Shown piece by piece: positions 1 through 8,662 of a stretch of 64,000 nucleotides of DNA (position 1 is the stretch's first letter; every line of letters starts with the position of its first letter). Location of the stretch: positions 92,132 to 156,131 of the forward strand of contig NZ_MRDH01000016.1 of the NCBI RefSeq assembly GCF_002008225.1, written 5' to 3'. Both the position numbers and the translations under genes were made by a program. This DNA is from Agrobacterium salinitolerans (GTDB lineage: Bacteria; Pseudomonadota; Alphaproteobacteria; Rhizobiales; Rhizobiaceae). The notes under the pieces were generated by a model, which worked only from the letters and a program-made list of their open reading frames with translations, was not told the DNA's origin and made no database searches.

Positions 1-192
1 GGGCAGGAGTTTCGGCAGGCCCGCGATGCCGGATGGTATGCGGAGGGAGACGAGGCAGCGATCGTCGGCAATGACGGGCTGAACGATCTCTATCTGGTTG
101 CCGCAGATGTTTTCGGGCTCAAGACATCCATGGGGGCGGACGATGCTCTCACGAAGGGTGCCCTGGCTGTCCTGCGCCAAGCTATTTCGTAA
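1..192 (+). CDS. C-terminal end of an unrecognised protein (5' truncated by window edge)
   Basis: Frame 1 is open from the first base to a TAA at 190-192, giving the last 63 residues of a protein that begins outside the window. The tail is acidic with a short hydrophobic stretch (NDLYLVAADVFGL). I do not recognise the family from this fragment. It lies on the same strand as the SGNH hydrolase that follows, 68 bases before its likely start, so the two could be co-transcribed. Confidence 0.5.
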   Translation, partial: GQEFRQARDAGWYAEGDEAAIVGNDGLNDLYLVAADVFGLKTSMGADDALTKGALAVLRQAIS

Positions 193-260
193 CCTCTGCC
201 GAGCGCCGGATGCCCAAATGGCGGCATCCTGCTTTCAAACCCCATGTTTTTAGGACCGTC

Positions 261-887
261 ATGTACGACTTCCCAGCCAATATCGGCACCAGCCGTCACG
301 AAAACGATATCATTACCGCTCTGGTCCGCCTTCAACGCATCGGCCTCCCAGACAATCCGATCGCCTTTTATGGCTCATCCTCGTTTCGAATCTGGGGTTC
401 CATTGCCGAAGATCTCGGCTCGCTGGATATCGTCAATCTGGGATTTGGCGGCGGCACTTACCTCTCCGCCAGCCACTACATGCACCAGCTTCTGGTTCCT
501 TTAAAACCAAACAGAGTGGTGCTTTATTTCGGCGAAAACGATATTGCCAGCGACGGCCTCAAGGCTCAGACGTCGCTCCGGCACCTGCACGATTTGCGGG
601 ATGGAATCTATCGTGCGCTACCGCAGGCGGACGTGTTTGTTGTGGCGATCAAGCACAGTCCGGCGCGCTGGATATACCGCCATGAATTCGATCTCTTCAA
701 CCAGATGGCGCGCGACTGGTGCAATAGCAGCGAACGCACAACATGGCTTAACCCGAACGCCGGCCTCATTGGTGAGAACGGCCTCCCGATGTTCCGTTAT
801 TATTTATCCGATCTGGTTCACCTGAATGCGGCAGGCTATGCCGTCTGGTCGGAAGCGCTCAGAAAAACGCTGGGCCTACACAACTGA
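261..887 (+). CDS. SGNH/GDSL-family hydrolase
   Basis: The 208-residue protein carries the SGNH blocks in order: a GSS nucleophile block at about residues 38-40 (FYGSSSFRIW), the glycine block NLGFGG at about 59-64, the GEND block with its Asn at about 91-94, and a C-terminal DLVHLNAAGY block giving the catalytic Asp/His. These are the features of GDSL-like esterases, which hydrolyse esters or acyl groups; the substrate cannot be told. No signal peptide is evident, so it is probably cytoplasmic. I chose the ATG at 261 because AGGA lies 8 bases upstream. The longer in-frame start at 210 has no ribosome site and adds 17 unremarkable residues. Confidence 0.8.
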   Translation: MYDFPANIGTSRHENDIITALVRLQRIGLPDNPIAFYGSSSFRIWGSIAEDLGSLDIVNLGFGGGTYLSASHYMHQLLVPLKPNRVVLYFGENDIASDGLKAQTSLRHLHDLRDGIYRALPQADVFVVAIKHSPARWIYRHEFDLFNQMARDWCNSSERTTWLNPNAGLIGENGLPMFRYYLSDLVHLNAAGYAVWSEALRKTLGLHN

Positions 888-1012
888 GGCGGGCGGCAAC
901 TTTATCTTCGCATCGAAGGAATCCGAATCCGCCGCGGGCCAACCAGGAGCATCGCCAATCGCACGCTTTTTTAGTGCCGGAAGCCCTTCAGCATGATCTC
1001 TCTTGCGCGCTT

Positions 1013-2371
1013 CTATCGCTTTAACCCTGTATCCGCGGGCTCTCCCGGCCGATCCCTCAGGCCGAGACGGGCGATTTTCTCATTGAGCGTGCGGTGGGGG
1101 ATGCCGAGCCTCGCGGCCGCCTTAGCCGTATTGCCGTTACTGTCATCGATCGCGCGGCCGATGACGTCAGCCTCGAAGGCGACCAATTGCTCGGGCAAAG
1201 TCAGGGGATCGCCGGGCTGCAGGACTTCCCCTCCGGATGCGGCGTCATCGAGCCCAAGAGCGAAGCGCTCGGCGTACGCCTTGAGCTCCCGGACGTTGCC
1301 TCGCCATTCCTGCTGCCGCAATCGCGCCAGGAGATCGGCGGATACGCTCCGCTCGGCCCGGCCGTAGCGATGGGCGGCGAGCGAAGCGAAATGACCAAAG
1401 AGTAGGCCGATATCCTGCCGGCGCTGCCTGAGCGGCGGGATGCGCACATCCACGGTCGCCAGCCGGTAGAACAGATCTTCGCGGAACCGCCCGGCGGCGA
1501 TTTCGCCGGAAAGGTCGCTCTTGGCAGCGGCGATAACCCGTACATCGATCGGTCGCAGCCGGTTTTCGCCCAGTCGCTCGACCAAGCGCTCCTGCAGCAC
1601 GCGCAGGATTTTCGCCTGCAGTCCCAGGGGCATCGACTCGATTTCATCGAGAAAGATGGTTCCACCCGCGGCATGCTCGAACTTGCCTTGCCGGTCGGCG
1701 AGCGCGCCGGTGAAGGCCCCCTTCGCATGACCCAAAATTTCACTCTCGAAGATGCTTTCGGGCAGCGCTGCGCAATTGATCGCCACGAAGGGACCGCCCG
1801 CCCGGCGGCTTTGCTGGTGGAGCGCCTGGGCGACGAGCTCCTTGCCGGTTCCGGTTTCACCGACGACCAGCACGTCGATATCGACATTCGCCAGCATCTG
1901 GATGCGGCTGCGCAAGTCCCGGAGCGCCGGGCTGTCGCCGACGATCTCGACGCCGCCGCCCGTCTGGACCAACCCCTGAAGGCGGGCGATTTCTTGTTTC
2001 ATCCGACGCTTCTCGACCGCCTTGTCGAGAATCGAAAGCAGATGCTCGGCATCATAGGGCTTTTCGATAAAGTCCTCCGCTCCCTGCTTCATCGCCTTGA
2101 CCGCCAGGGTAACGTCGCCGTGACCAGTCATCAGAACGATAGGAACCTCGCTGCGGGCCTTGATCAGAGAGTTCAGAAGCGTCATGCCGTCTATGCTGGG
2201 CATGCGGATATCGCTCAACACGACATCCGGCTCGTCGCGAAAGAATTGCTGGTACGCTTCTTCAGGCCGATGGAAAGCGGATACGGAAAACCCGCTGACC
2301 TCCAACCAGTCGGTTGCCGCCTTCAGGAGGTCGCGGTCGTCATCAACAAGAAGAATATGTCCGCGGGTCAT
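1013..2371 (-). CDS. dctD: DctD-like sigma-54-dependent response regulator
   Basis: The 452-residue NtrC-class regulator has a receiver domain (residues 1-120, phospho-acceptor D54 in VVLSDIRMP). Its AAA+ domain has Walker A GETGTGKE at 171-178, the GAFTGA sigma-54 contact loop at 218-223 and Walker B TIFLDEIE at about 238-244. A Fis-type helix-turn-helix (TAKAAARLGIPHRTL) sits near the C-terminus. In this family, phosphorylation by the partner kinase drives ATP-dependent opening of sigma-54 promoters. The start overlaps the kinase stop by 4 bases, so they are translationally coupled. It lies downstream of a TRAP transporter on the same strand. A good sigma-54 promoter at 8057-8072 makes that transporter the likely target. 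The name follows domain order and context; the ligand may not be a C4-dicarboxylate. Confidence 0.88.
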   Translation of the reverse strand: MTRGHILLVDDDRDLLKAATDWLEVSGFSVSAFHRPEEAYQQFFRDEPDVVLSDIRMPSIDGMTLLNSLIKARSEVPIVLMTGHGDVTLAVKAMKQGAEDFIEKPYDAEHLLSILDKAVEKRRMKQEIARLQGLVQTGGGVEIVGDSPALRDLRSRIQMLANVDIDVLVVGETGTGKELVAQALHQQSRRAGGPFVAINCAALPESIFESEILGHAKGAFTGALADRQGKFEHAAGGTIFLDEIESMPLGLQAKILRVLQERLVERLGENRLRPIDVRVIAAAKSDLSGEIAAGRFREDLFYRLATVDVRIPPLRQRRQDIGLLFGHFASLAAHRYGRAERSVSADLLARLRQQEWRGNVRELKAYAERFALGLDDAASGGEVLQPGDPLTLPEQLVAFEADVIGRAIDDSNGNTAKAAARLGIPHRTLNEKIARLGLRDRPGEPADTGLKR

Positions 2372-4182
2372 TGCGCCGCCTCGAGCGGATGTGCGGGCCG
2401 CTTGCCCACCGGCATCGAAATCGTCGCCATTGTCCCGCCGCCTGGCGTTTCGGCATAAAGAATCTCACCGCCGAACTCCCGAACAATCGCGGTTGCAATG
2501 GACAGGCCAAGGCCAAGGCCCTCACCCGTGAGCTTGGTGGTGAAGAAGGGCTCGGCAATACGATCACGGTGCTCCGGTGCGATACCCGAACCGTTGTCGA
2601 TCACCGCTACGCTCACCCGCCCGGCATGCGCAGTCCGTTGTATGGTGACAGAAGGGTTCTGTATGCCTTCCACCGCATCGAGAGCGTTCAGGAGTAAATT
2701 GAGCGTCACCTGTTCGAGCTTCACCGCCACGGCAACGACAACCGGCGACGGCCCCCTCGCCTCGAACGCCGGCGTGACACCAAGCGCCTTCGCCCGAGGA
2801 GCCGCAAGATCGAGAGCGTTTCCTATGACCGCGTCGATGGTGACCGCTTCGAGGTCGGAAGCCCCCTTACGGCCAAATGTCTTGAGGTGCTTGACCGTTC
2901 GTTGCATCCGCTTGACCAGCGCGCGCGCATCGAGAAGCCGGTCGCCCACTTTCGCGGCGGCCTCTTTCTCCGCCAGAACACCGGCGGTCGCCAATGTGGC
3001 TTCAAGCGCCGCCAGCGGCTGGCTGACCTCATGCACGATCGCAGTCGACATCCGGCCGAGGGCAGCCATCTTTTCGGAATGGATGAGCCCTTCCTGCGCG
3101 CGGCGAAGCTCGTCCTCTGTCCGCTTGCGCATGTCGATCTCGCGGGCGAGGTCCTGCGTGCGTTCGGCCACCTTGCGTTCCAGGATTTCGCCCTGGCGCA
3201 GCCGCATCCGGATGATGAGCGCGCGCTGATGCAGGAAGTAGAGCGCGCCGGTGGATATGAGGCCGGCGATCAGCGCCGCGAGCGCCCAGAAGCCGGCGAT
3301 CTTGCCGGCGTCACCCGTGCTCGTTGCCGCCAGCACCATCCAACCGTCCGGCTCGACGCGCGAGAATTTTGCCAGGAGCCGCTGCCCGCCCTCCTCCACA
3401 TGGACCGCCCGCTCGTCCGTATTGTCCGCCGGCGGGGTTACGCCCGAAGGGAGGATAGGTTGTCTCGCCGCGAGATCGGCCCCCTCGTAGGTCCGTTCCT
3501 TGGCAAGTCGCTCGACGGCTTCATCGGAAAGTGCCGCCAACGGCCGGTATTTCCAATCCGGGTTGCCAGAGAGAAAGACGATGCCCCAGCGGTCGGCGAT
3601 CGCAGTCTGGACACCCGCAGCCTCCCAGGTCAATTCGAGCGGCAGCAGATCCGCCTTAACGACGGCGACGATCGGCGGACGACCGGGCACGTCTATCCGC
3701 GACGTGAGAAAATAGCCAGGCTTGCGAGTGGTAACGCCGATCGCGTAATAACGTCCCTCGCCCGCACGCAGCGCATCCTGGAAATAAGGGCGGAAGCTGT
3801 AATCGTGGCCGACGAAGCTTTCACCAGTCGCGAAATTGCTCGCGGCAAGCGCGATCCCGCGGGCGTCGAGCACGTAGAGCTCGGCGGCGCCGGCTTGCCT
3901 TACGACTGTCTGAAGATAGCGGTTGGCGGCATCAAGAACAGCCGGGCTGGGTTCGCTTTCTGCAAGGGCGCGTATGCGGGCATCTTCGCCCATAACAAGT
4001 GGTAGATAACGAAACCGTTCGATCTCCGTGGCAATCGCCCTGTTGGTCAGGAAAAGACTTCGCTGAATCTGCCCTTCCAGGGCGCCGGTCGCCGAACTGC
4101 TCGCAAGATGGTAGGCGACAAAAGGCGCAATGCAGGTCACGACCAGCATCAGGACAGTCATTCTGCCGATGTTGCGCGCCAT
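2368..4182 (-). CDS. dctB: DctB-like membrane sensor histidine kinase
   Basis: The 604-residue kinase has an N-terminal membrane helix (MTVLMLVVTCIAPFVAY), a long periplasmic sensor region typical of the DctB double-PDC type, and a second helix near residue 300 (ALAALIAGLISTGALYFL). A coiled linker follows, then a HisKA domain with H384 in IVHEVSQPLAALE. The HATPase domain has the N box (NLLLNALDAVE), DNGSGI and GEGLGLGLSIA. It should sense an extracellular solute and phosphorylate the adjacent DctD. I start it at MARNIGRMTV, because the upstream in-frame extension (to 4353) is basic and cysteine-rich and does not resemble a kinase N-terminus. It follows the DUF1850 gene of the TRAP operon after about 240 bases on the same strand. 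Confidence 0.87.
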   Translation of the reverse strand: MARNIGRMTVLMLVVTCIAPFVAYHLASSSATGALEGQIQRSLFLTNRAIATEIERFRYLPLVMGEDARIRALAESEPSPAVLDAANRYLQTVVRQAGAAELYVLDARGIALAASNFATGESFVGHDYSFRPYFQDALRAGEGRYYAIGVTTRKPGYFLTSRIDVPGRPPIVAVVKADLLPLELTWEAAGVQTAIADRWGIVFLSGNPDWKYRPLAALSDEAVERLAKERTYEGADLAARQPILPSGVTPPADNTDERAVHVEEGGQRLLAKFSRVEPDGWMVLAATSTGDAGKIAGFWALAALIAGLISTGALYFLHQRALIIRMRLRQGEILERKVAERTQDLAREIDMRKRTEDELRRAQEGLIHSEKMAALGRMSTAIVHEVSQPLAALEATLATAGVLAEKEAAAKVGDRLLDARALVKRMQRTVKHLKTFGRKGASDLEAVTIDAVIGNALDLAAPRAKALGVTPAFEARGPSPVVVAVAVKLEQVTLNLLLNALDAVEGIQNPSVTIQRTAHAGRVSVAVIDNGSGIAPEHRDRIAEPFFTTKLTGEGLGLGLSIATAIVREFGGEILYAETPGGGTMATISMPVGKRPAHPLEAAQ

Positions 4183-4424
4183 TGCCGAGTCGACCTGCCT
4201 TCCGGATGTGTCCTTAGATCGAAAGCGACCCAAGGACGGATTGTAAGTGTTGCAGCGACCTTTGCGGATCTGAAAACCGTGTCGTGCCGCAAGAATTGTC
4301 CGATGCATCAAGTGTAGCGCCTCTTTCTTGCAGAGAGAACAGCAGATCCGCAAGCGAGCGATCTGAACTGCTGCATCGTTCCCTCTTCAAATACCTTGCG
4401 ATTTAAGGACCCCTGCAGCAGGCC

Positions 4425-4802
4425 TCACGGCGGAGGGGCGTCACATGGCCGCAGGACGATCGGCTCCTGTTTCTCTCGCCCGAACTCGCGGCAACCACCG
4501 ACATCGCAGAGCGTCCAGCCGGAGATTGTCGCCCCGGAAGCGGCCAGGACCAACTCGGGGATCGGCGGAAGGTCCGGCGTCCAGATTGACCAGCCGCCTT
4601 CGCGATGGGCATTTTCTCCCGGTTCCATACCGGCGCCCGAGCCCTGGACGCGCGCCTCCTCGAGAAGAAGGCCCTGCGATGTGGCAGCCCAGCGCTCCTG
4701 CCACTGGATTTTCTCGACAGAATGCGTCCAGCCGAGCGTGAAGACGCTGGCGGCCAAGGCAACGGCCTTGCTGCCAGCAATGATGCAGACCAGCGTGCTC
4801 AC
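4425..4802 (-). CDS. DUF1850 family protein associated with the TRAP permease
   Basis: This 125-residue protein has an N-terminal hydrophobic segment, then FTLGWTHSVEKIQWQERW and GLLLEEARVQGSGAGM. These are the conserved HSVE and GxGAGM-type stretches of DUF1850. DUF1850 proteins are known as small companions of fused TRAP permeases of the TAXI type; their role is not established. The GTG start overlaps the permease stop by 4 bases (GTGA), which settles the frame among three overlapping open frames of similar length here. Probably periplasmic or membrane-anchored. Confidence 0.72.
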   Translation of the reverse strand: MSTLVCIIAGSKAVALAASVFTLGWTHSVEKIQWQERWAATSQGLLLEEARVQGSGAGMEPGENAHREGGWSIWTPDLPPIPELVLAASGATISGWTLCDVGGCREFGREKQEPIVLRPCDAPPP

Positions 4803-6910
4803 ACGGCCTCCGACGCCGGCTTGCCATTCGCCGTTCGCGCCCGCCGCCAGATCAGAAATACGAAGAGAGCGGCAAGCCCGAAGCCCACCTCATCGGTCAA
4901 AGGAAGGGCCGCAAGCAGGGTAAAAGCAGCCGCGGCCGCAAGCGCGCGCTCTGCAATCGACAGCCGGACGGCAACGAAGCCGATCACGGCCGTACCCCAG
5001 AGCCCGATCGCAAGGCCGGTCTTGATGACGATATAGGCGACCGCGAGCGGATAGCCGACGGCCGCGGCCATCGCTCCGCCGTCTTGGAGCATCAGCGCCG
5101 GCGAATAGACGGCCATGAACGGGATGACGAAACCCGCCGCCGCCACCTTGATCGCCTGCATCGCGATCTTCAGTCCACTTTCGCGCGCAATTGGTGCTGC
5201 CGCAAAGCAGGCGAGCGCGACCGGCGGCGTCAGGTCCGCCAGGATTCCGAAATAGAAGACGAACATGTGGCTGACGATGAGCGGCACGCCAAGTTCCAGC
5301 AACGCCGGGCCAGCGATCGACGAGGTGATGATGTAGTTAGGGATCGTCGGTATACCCATGCCGAGCACGAGGCAGGTCACCATGGTCAGGAGCAGCGACA
5401 GGAAGAGGCTCTGGCCGCCGACCGAGACGATGAACTGGCCGAAGGTGTTGGCCGCACCCGTCAGCGTCATCGTTCCGATGATCACACCGACAAGCGCGCA
5501 GGCGATTGCGACCGGCAAGGCCGTCTTCGCACCTTCTGCAAGGGCGTCGCGACAGGTCACCAGCGTCTCCCGGCCGCCCTTCGAGAACGCGTTGGCCCCG
5601 ATGAGCAATGCCAGCGCGGCGACGATCACGCCGATGCCGTACTGGAAGAAGGCGGCCGCCACGAGACCAAGGCCGATCCAGAAGATGATTCGGATTACGC
5701 CGGCGGGCAAACCCAAGACAACCGAACTGCCGAGGATCAGCAGGGTCGTGAAGGCAAGGCCGACCGTGCCTGCGAAGAGCGGCGTGTAGCCCGAGAACAG
5801 CAGCCAGACCAGCGCGGCGAGCGGCAGGATCAGATACCATTGCTCGACGACCGCAGCCTTGGCCGAAGGCAAATCCGCCTTCGGCAGGCCGAGCAGCCCG
5901 CGCTTGCCGGCCTCGAGGTGCACCATCCAGAAGGCGGAAGCGAAATAAAGAATAGCCGGAATGATCGCCGCCTTGACGATCTCGTGATATTCGACGCCGA
6001 GCGTCTCTGCCATGATGAAGGCGACAGCGCCCATGACCGGCGGCATGATCTGCCCGCCCATCGAGGCCGTCGCTTCGACGCCGCCGGCAAAAGCCGGTCG
6101 ATAACCGAACTTCTTCATCAGGGGAATGGTGAATTGCCCGGTCGTCACCACATTCGCAACGCCGGAGCCGGATATCGTGCCCATCAGGCCGGAGGAAATG
6201 ATTGCCACCTTCGCCGCACCGCCGCGCTTGTGGCCGACGAAGCTTAGTGAGACATCGGTGAAGAGCCGGATCATACCGGCCTTTTCGAGGAAGGCGCCGA
6301 AGAGAATGAACAGGAAGATATAGGTCGACGACACAAAGGTCGGAATGCCGTAGATGCCCTCCGTACCATAGGCCATATGGTCTATCACCTGTGCGAAACC
6401 ATAGCCGCGATGATCAAGCGGCGGCGGCAGATATTCACCGAACAGGCTGTAGGCGAGAAAGACGCCGGATATGATTGGCAAGGCCGGTCCCATGATCGCC
6501 CATGCGGCGGCGAAGACGATAGTAATCGCCAGGACGCCGACGGCAACATCGCGCGGAAGCGGATCGCCGGCACGAACGAGCAGTTCGGCATATTCGTAGC
6601 ACTGGTAGAAGGCCACGGCCGCGCCAAGCAGGGCAAGGACCCAGGCAAACGTCTTTGCGGGCACGCCGCGCCCGGCGAATGTCGCCAGCAACGGGAATAC
6701 GAGCACGGTGACGAAGCCGACGTGCACTGCCCTAACGATCTGACTCGGCAAGTCGAGCAGATGCGCAGCGGTCGAGATCTGGAAAATGGAGAAGGCAAGC
6801 GCGATCGCAAACAGGAGTCGTCCGTCCCAGGTCTTCGGAAAGGCCTGGGTCAGAGTCTCGTGCCCGTTAAGCTCCGCGGCATGATTTTGTTCATTTGTAT
6901 TGTCGAGCAT
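4799..6910 (-). CDS. TRAP transporter fused permease (4TM/12TM type)
   Basis: This 703-residue polytopic inner-membrane protein has a short soluble N-terminus, about four helices equivalent to the small DctQ subunit, then the large DctM-type part. The latter has typical glycine-rich hairpins (GLMGTISGSGVANVVTTGQFTIPLMKKFGY, here split by family convention into the GSGxANV and TGxxTIP motifs; PPVMGAVAFIMAE; TCLVLGMGIPTIPNYI). Such fusions work with TAXI-type binding proteins and import organic acids with a sodium gradient. Start ATG at 6910 has GGGAGGAA 6-8 bases upstream. It is the second gene of the operon that begins with the binding protein at 7989, with an intergenic gap of about 120 bases. 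The substrate is not determinable from sequence. Confidence 0.92.
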   Translation of the reverse strand: MLDNTNEQNHAAELNGHETLTQAFPKTWDGRLLFAIALAFSIFQISTAAHLLDLPSQIVRAVHVGFVTVLVFPLLATFAGRGVPAKTFAWVLALLGAAVAFYQCYEYAELLVRAGDPLPRDVAVGVLAITIVFAAAWAIMGPALPIISGVFLAYSLFGEYLPPPLDHRGYGFAQVIDHMAYGTEGIYGIPTFVSSTYIFLFILFGAFLEKAGMIRLFTDVSLSFVGHKRGGAAKVAIISSGLMGTISGSGVANVVTTGQFTIPLMKKFGYRPAFAGGVEATASMGGQIMPPVMGAVAFIMAETLGVEYHEIVKAAIIPAILYFASAFWMVHLEAGKRGLLGLPKADLPSAKAAVVEQWYLILPLAALVWLLFSGYTPLFAGTVGLAFTTLLILGSSVVLGLPAGVIRIIFWIGLGLVAAAFFQYGIGVIVAALALLIGANAFSKGGRETLVTCRDALAEGAKTALPVAIACALVGVIIGTMTLTGAANTFGQFIVSVGGQSLFLSLLLTMVTCLVLGMGIPTIPNYIITSSIAGPALLELGVPLIVSHMFVFYFGILADLTPPVALACFAAAPIARESGLKIAMQAIKVAAAGFVIPFMAVYSPALMLQDGGAMAAAVGYPLAVAYIVIKTGLAIGLWGTAVIGFVAVRLSIAERALAAAAAFTLLAALPLTDEVGFGLAALFVFLIWRRARTANGKPASEAV

Positions 6911-7032
6911 GGATTCCTCCCGAAAATCCGAGCAAATGTGGGCGGCGCTGGCCCGCTGGAGGGCCGTGCTTCCAGAGGCCGACGCGCAATGGCCGCAGCA
7001 GCAACCTCGGCGCCGGACGCCGCCCGTCGCCG

Positions 7033-7989
7033 TTAAAGCAGACCTTTTTCCTTATAGAAGCGCTCAGCTCCTGGATGGAGTGGAACAGGCATGCCTTTGA
7101 GCGCGTCCTCGATGCGGATATTCGCTGCCGCCTTGTGCGCCGCCTCGAGCGCCGGCAGGTTCTCGAACAACTGCTTGGTCATCTGGTAGGCGGTTTCGTC
7201 GGAAACCTCGGAATGTGTGATGAGGAAATTGACGACCGCAACCGTCTTCACATCGCTAGTCTGGCCCTGATATGTGCCGGCTGGAACAGTTGCGCTGATG
7301 TAGGGCGCGCCGAGTTTCGTGGCGATTTCCTCGGGTATCGTGACCATCTGTACCTCGACGGAGGTTGCCAGATCTTTGAAAGAGGAGACGCCGAGACCGG
7401 CAGACTGCAGCGTCGCATCGAGTTGCCGGTTCTTCATCAACTCGACGGATTCGGCAAAGGGCAGATATTCCGTTTTGCCGAGGTCTGCATAGCTCATGCC
7501 GGCAGCGGCAAGAATCGCTCGGGCATTCAACTCCGTGCCGGATTTCGGCGCGCCGACGGAAAGGCTCTTGCCTTTGAAATCGGCAAGGGTGGCGATACCG
7601 GATTCTTTCGACGCCATGATCTGGATATAGTTCGGATAGATGGCCGCGATCCCGCGCAGCTTATCGAGCGGGGCCTTGAATCCGGCATCCGTGTTACCCT
7701 CCCAGGCCAGCTTGACCGAATCCCCCAGTGCAAAGGCGATTTCACCGCGACCCTGCTGCAGCAGGTTGAGGTTCTCGACCGAGGCCTTCGTCGCCTGAAC
7801 CTGGGTGCGAGCACCTTCAATCTTCTCGCCGTAGATCTTGGAGAGCGCAACGCCGAGCGGGTAATAAACGCCCGATGTGCCGCCGGTCAGGATGTTGATG
7901 AAATCCGCCGCCTTTGCCGCTGTCCCGGAAAAGGTGATGGACGTGCTTGCGATTGCCAAAATGATGGCGCGTTTCAATATGCTGTTCAC
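7033..7989 (-). CDS. TAXI family TRAP transporter solute-binding protein
   Basis: The 318-residue periplasmic protein has a signal peptide (SILKRAIILAIASTSITFSGTAAKA, cleaved after AKA). The mature start INILTGGTSGVYYPLG is the hallmark of TAXI (TRAP-associated extracytoplasmic immunogenic) proteins. It captures the solute and delivers it to the fused permease encoded next. I choose the GTG at 7989, which has GGGAGGA 7 bases before it. The ATG at 8007 has no such site and lies inside the leader. This is the first gene after the sigma-54 promoter at 8057-8072, giving a leader of roughly 57 bases. The ligand is unknown; family members bind glutamate or dicarboxylates among others. Confidence 0.9.
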   Translation of the reverse strand: MNSILKRAIILAIASTSITFSGTAAKAADFINILTGGTSGVYYPLGVALSKIYGEKIEGARTQVQATKASVENLNLLQQGRGEIAFALGDSVKLAWEGNTDAGFKAPLDKLRGIAAIYPNYIQIMASKESGIATLADFKGKSLSVGAPKSGTELNARAILAAAGMSYADLGKTEYLPFAESVELMKNRQLDATLQSAGLGVSSFKDLATSVEVQMVTIPEEIATKLGAPYISATVPAGTYQGQTSDVKTVAVVNFLITHSEVSDETAYQMTKQLFENLPALEAAHKAAANIRIEDALKGMPVPLHPGAERFYKEKGLL

Positions 7990-8056
7990 TGGGTTCCTCC
8001 CACTCATTTGTGATCGACGCGACCGTTACCGGAACGGAACCGCGTGACGCCGAAGC

Positions 8057-8072
8057 AGCAAAAGACGGGCCA
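8057..8072 (-). promoter_or_regulatory. sigma-54 (-24/-12) promoter of the TAXI-TRAP operon
   Basis: On the minus strand the sequence reads TGGCCCG-TCTT-TTGCT. The sigma-54 consensus is TGGCACG-N4-TTGCW, so only one base of the -24 element differs and the GG/GC spacing is exact. It points at the TAXI binding-protein gene, with predicted transcription start near 8047. A sigma-54 activator (DctD-like) is encoded downstream on the same strand. Confidence 0.82.
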
Positions 8073-8123
8073 ACTCTAACTAATTGAATTTGCGGTGAAG
8101 AAAAAGAGTCCCGAACGACAGCG

Positions 8124-8171
8124 GGCGAAATTCCGCCTGTCGCGCGCGGATGACTGGCAAGATTCCGCCTG
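8124..8171 (-). promoter_or_regulatory. Tandem upstream activator sites (putative DctD-type binding sites)
   Basis: Two copies of a 16-base element occur on the minus strand, CAGGCGGAATTTCGCC (8124-8139) and CAGGCGGAATCTTGCC (8156-8171). They differ at two positions and are spaced exactly 32 bases (about three helical turns). The core is dyadic (GGC-N8-GCC; the proximal copy is nearly a perfect palindrome, GGCGGAATTTCGCC). They lie about 60-110 bases upstream of the -24 element, where enhancer sites for NtrC-class activators are normally found. Confidence 0.7.
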
Positions 8172-8277
8172 AATTCTGCTACAATCCGCTTCATTCGATG
8201 ATCGTGCGCTCTCGGCGTGGATACCGATGAATTAGCCGTTGAAGCCGCGTTTCGTGGATACGGAGCCGACCACTTTG

Positions 8278-8401
8278 ATCCGCTTTATTGACGGCGAGAT
8301 ACAGTCCGGTCGATTGGTGCGGCATCGGCGTAACGCTGCTGGTGAACTGGGCGGTCAAGCCGTTCTCGATGGCACTGTTGGGTTGGCTGTTCATCGGATG
8401 A
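8278..8401 (+). pseudogene. Remnant of an Acr3/SBF-type arsenite permease
   Basis: One frame (ending at TGA 8399-8401) encodes [19 protein letters not shown] followed by [11 protein letters not shown]. This strongly resembles an internal membrane segment of bacterial Acr3/SBF-type arsenite permeases. There is no start, no other membrane segment and no ribosome site, so it is an internal fragment only. It is immediately followed, in another frame, by the arsH remnant, suggesting a collapsed acr3-arsH pair. The Acr3 assignment is from memory of the family pattern and is moderate. Confidence 0.5.
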
Positions 8402-8418
8402 CCTTCCGACCATTGCTG

Positions 8419-8661
8419 CCGATAGCGCAGATCGACTGGATTCCGCTGTCTGTCGACTCAGTCCGGCCGACGCAGGGCAAGACGCTTGCGCTCATACAGG
8501 TGTTGAGCGGATCGCAGTCGTTCAACGCCATCAACCAGCTCCGGGTTCTCAGCCGCTGGATGCGCATGATCACCGTTCCCAACCAGTCGTCGGTCGCCGA
8601 GGCATTTCAGGAATTCGACGCCGACGGGCGCATGAAGCCATCCTCCTGCTACGATCTGACC
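8419..8661 (+). pseudogene. arsH: Remnant of arsH (NADPH-dependent FMN reductase), N-terminus lost
   Basis: The frame encodes [19 protein letters not shown], then [21 protein letters not shown] and [20 protein letters not shown] before PSSCYD. This is the distinctive C-terminal half of ArsH (organoarsenical/quinone oxidoreductase). The N-terminal half with the flavin-binding GSxR motif is absent. After PSSCYD the similarity ends abruptly at the hairpin at 8663. The open frame extends upstream to 8239, but that upstream part does not look like ArsH. A non-functional relic of an older ars operon next to the intact arsR operon is the simplest reading. Confidence 0.8.
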
Positions 8662-8662
8662 G

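Noticed and set aside
2887..4005. 372-codon plus-strand open frame opposite dctB
   Set aside because: Composition is that of a high-GC antisense shadow; dctB on the other strand has all kinase motifs.
5084..6247. 387-codon plus-strand open frame opposite the TRAP permease
   Set aside because: Extremely Arg/Asp/Gln-rich translation typical of the reverse of a membrane protein; no start signal.
8191..8394. Minus-strand open frame opposite the acr3 relic
   Set aside because: No ribosome site; it is the shadow of the permease/arsH relic strand and its translation has no family pattern.
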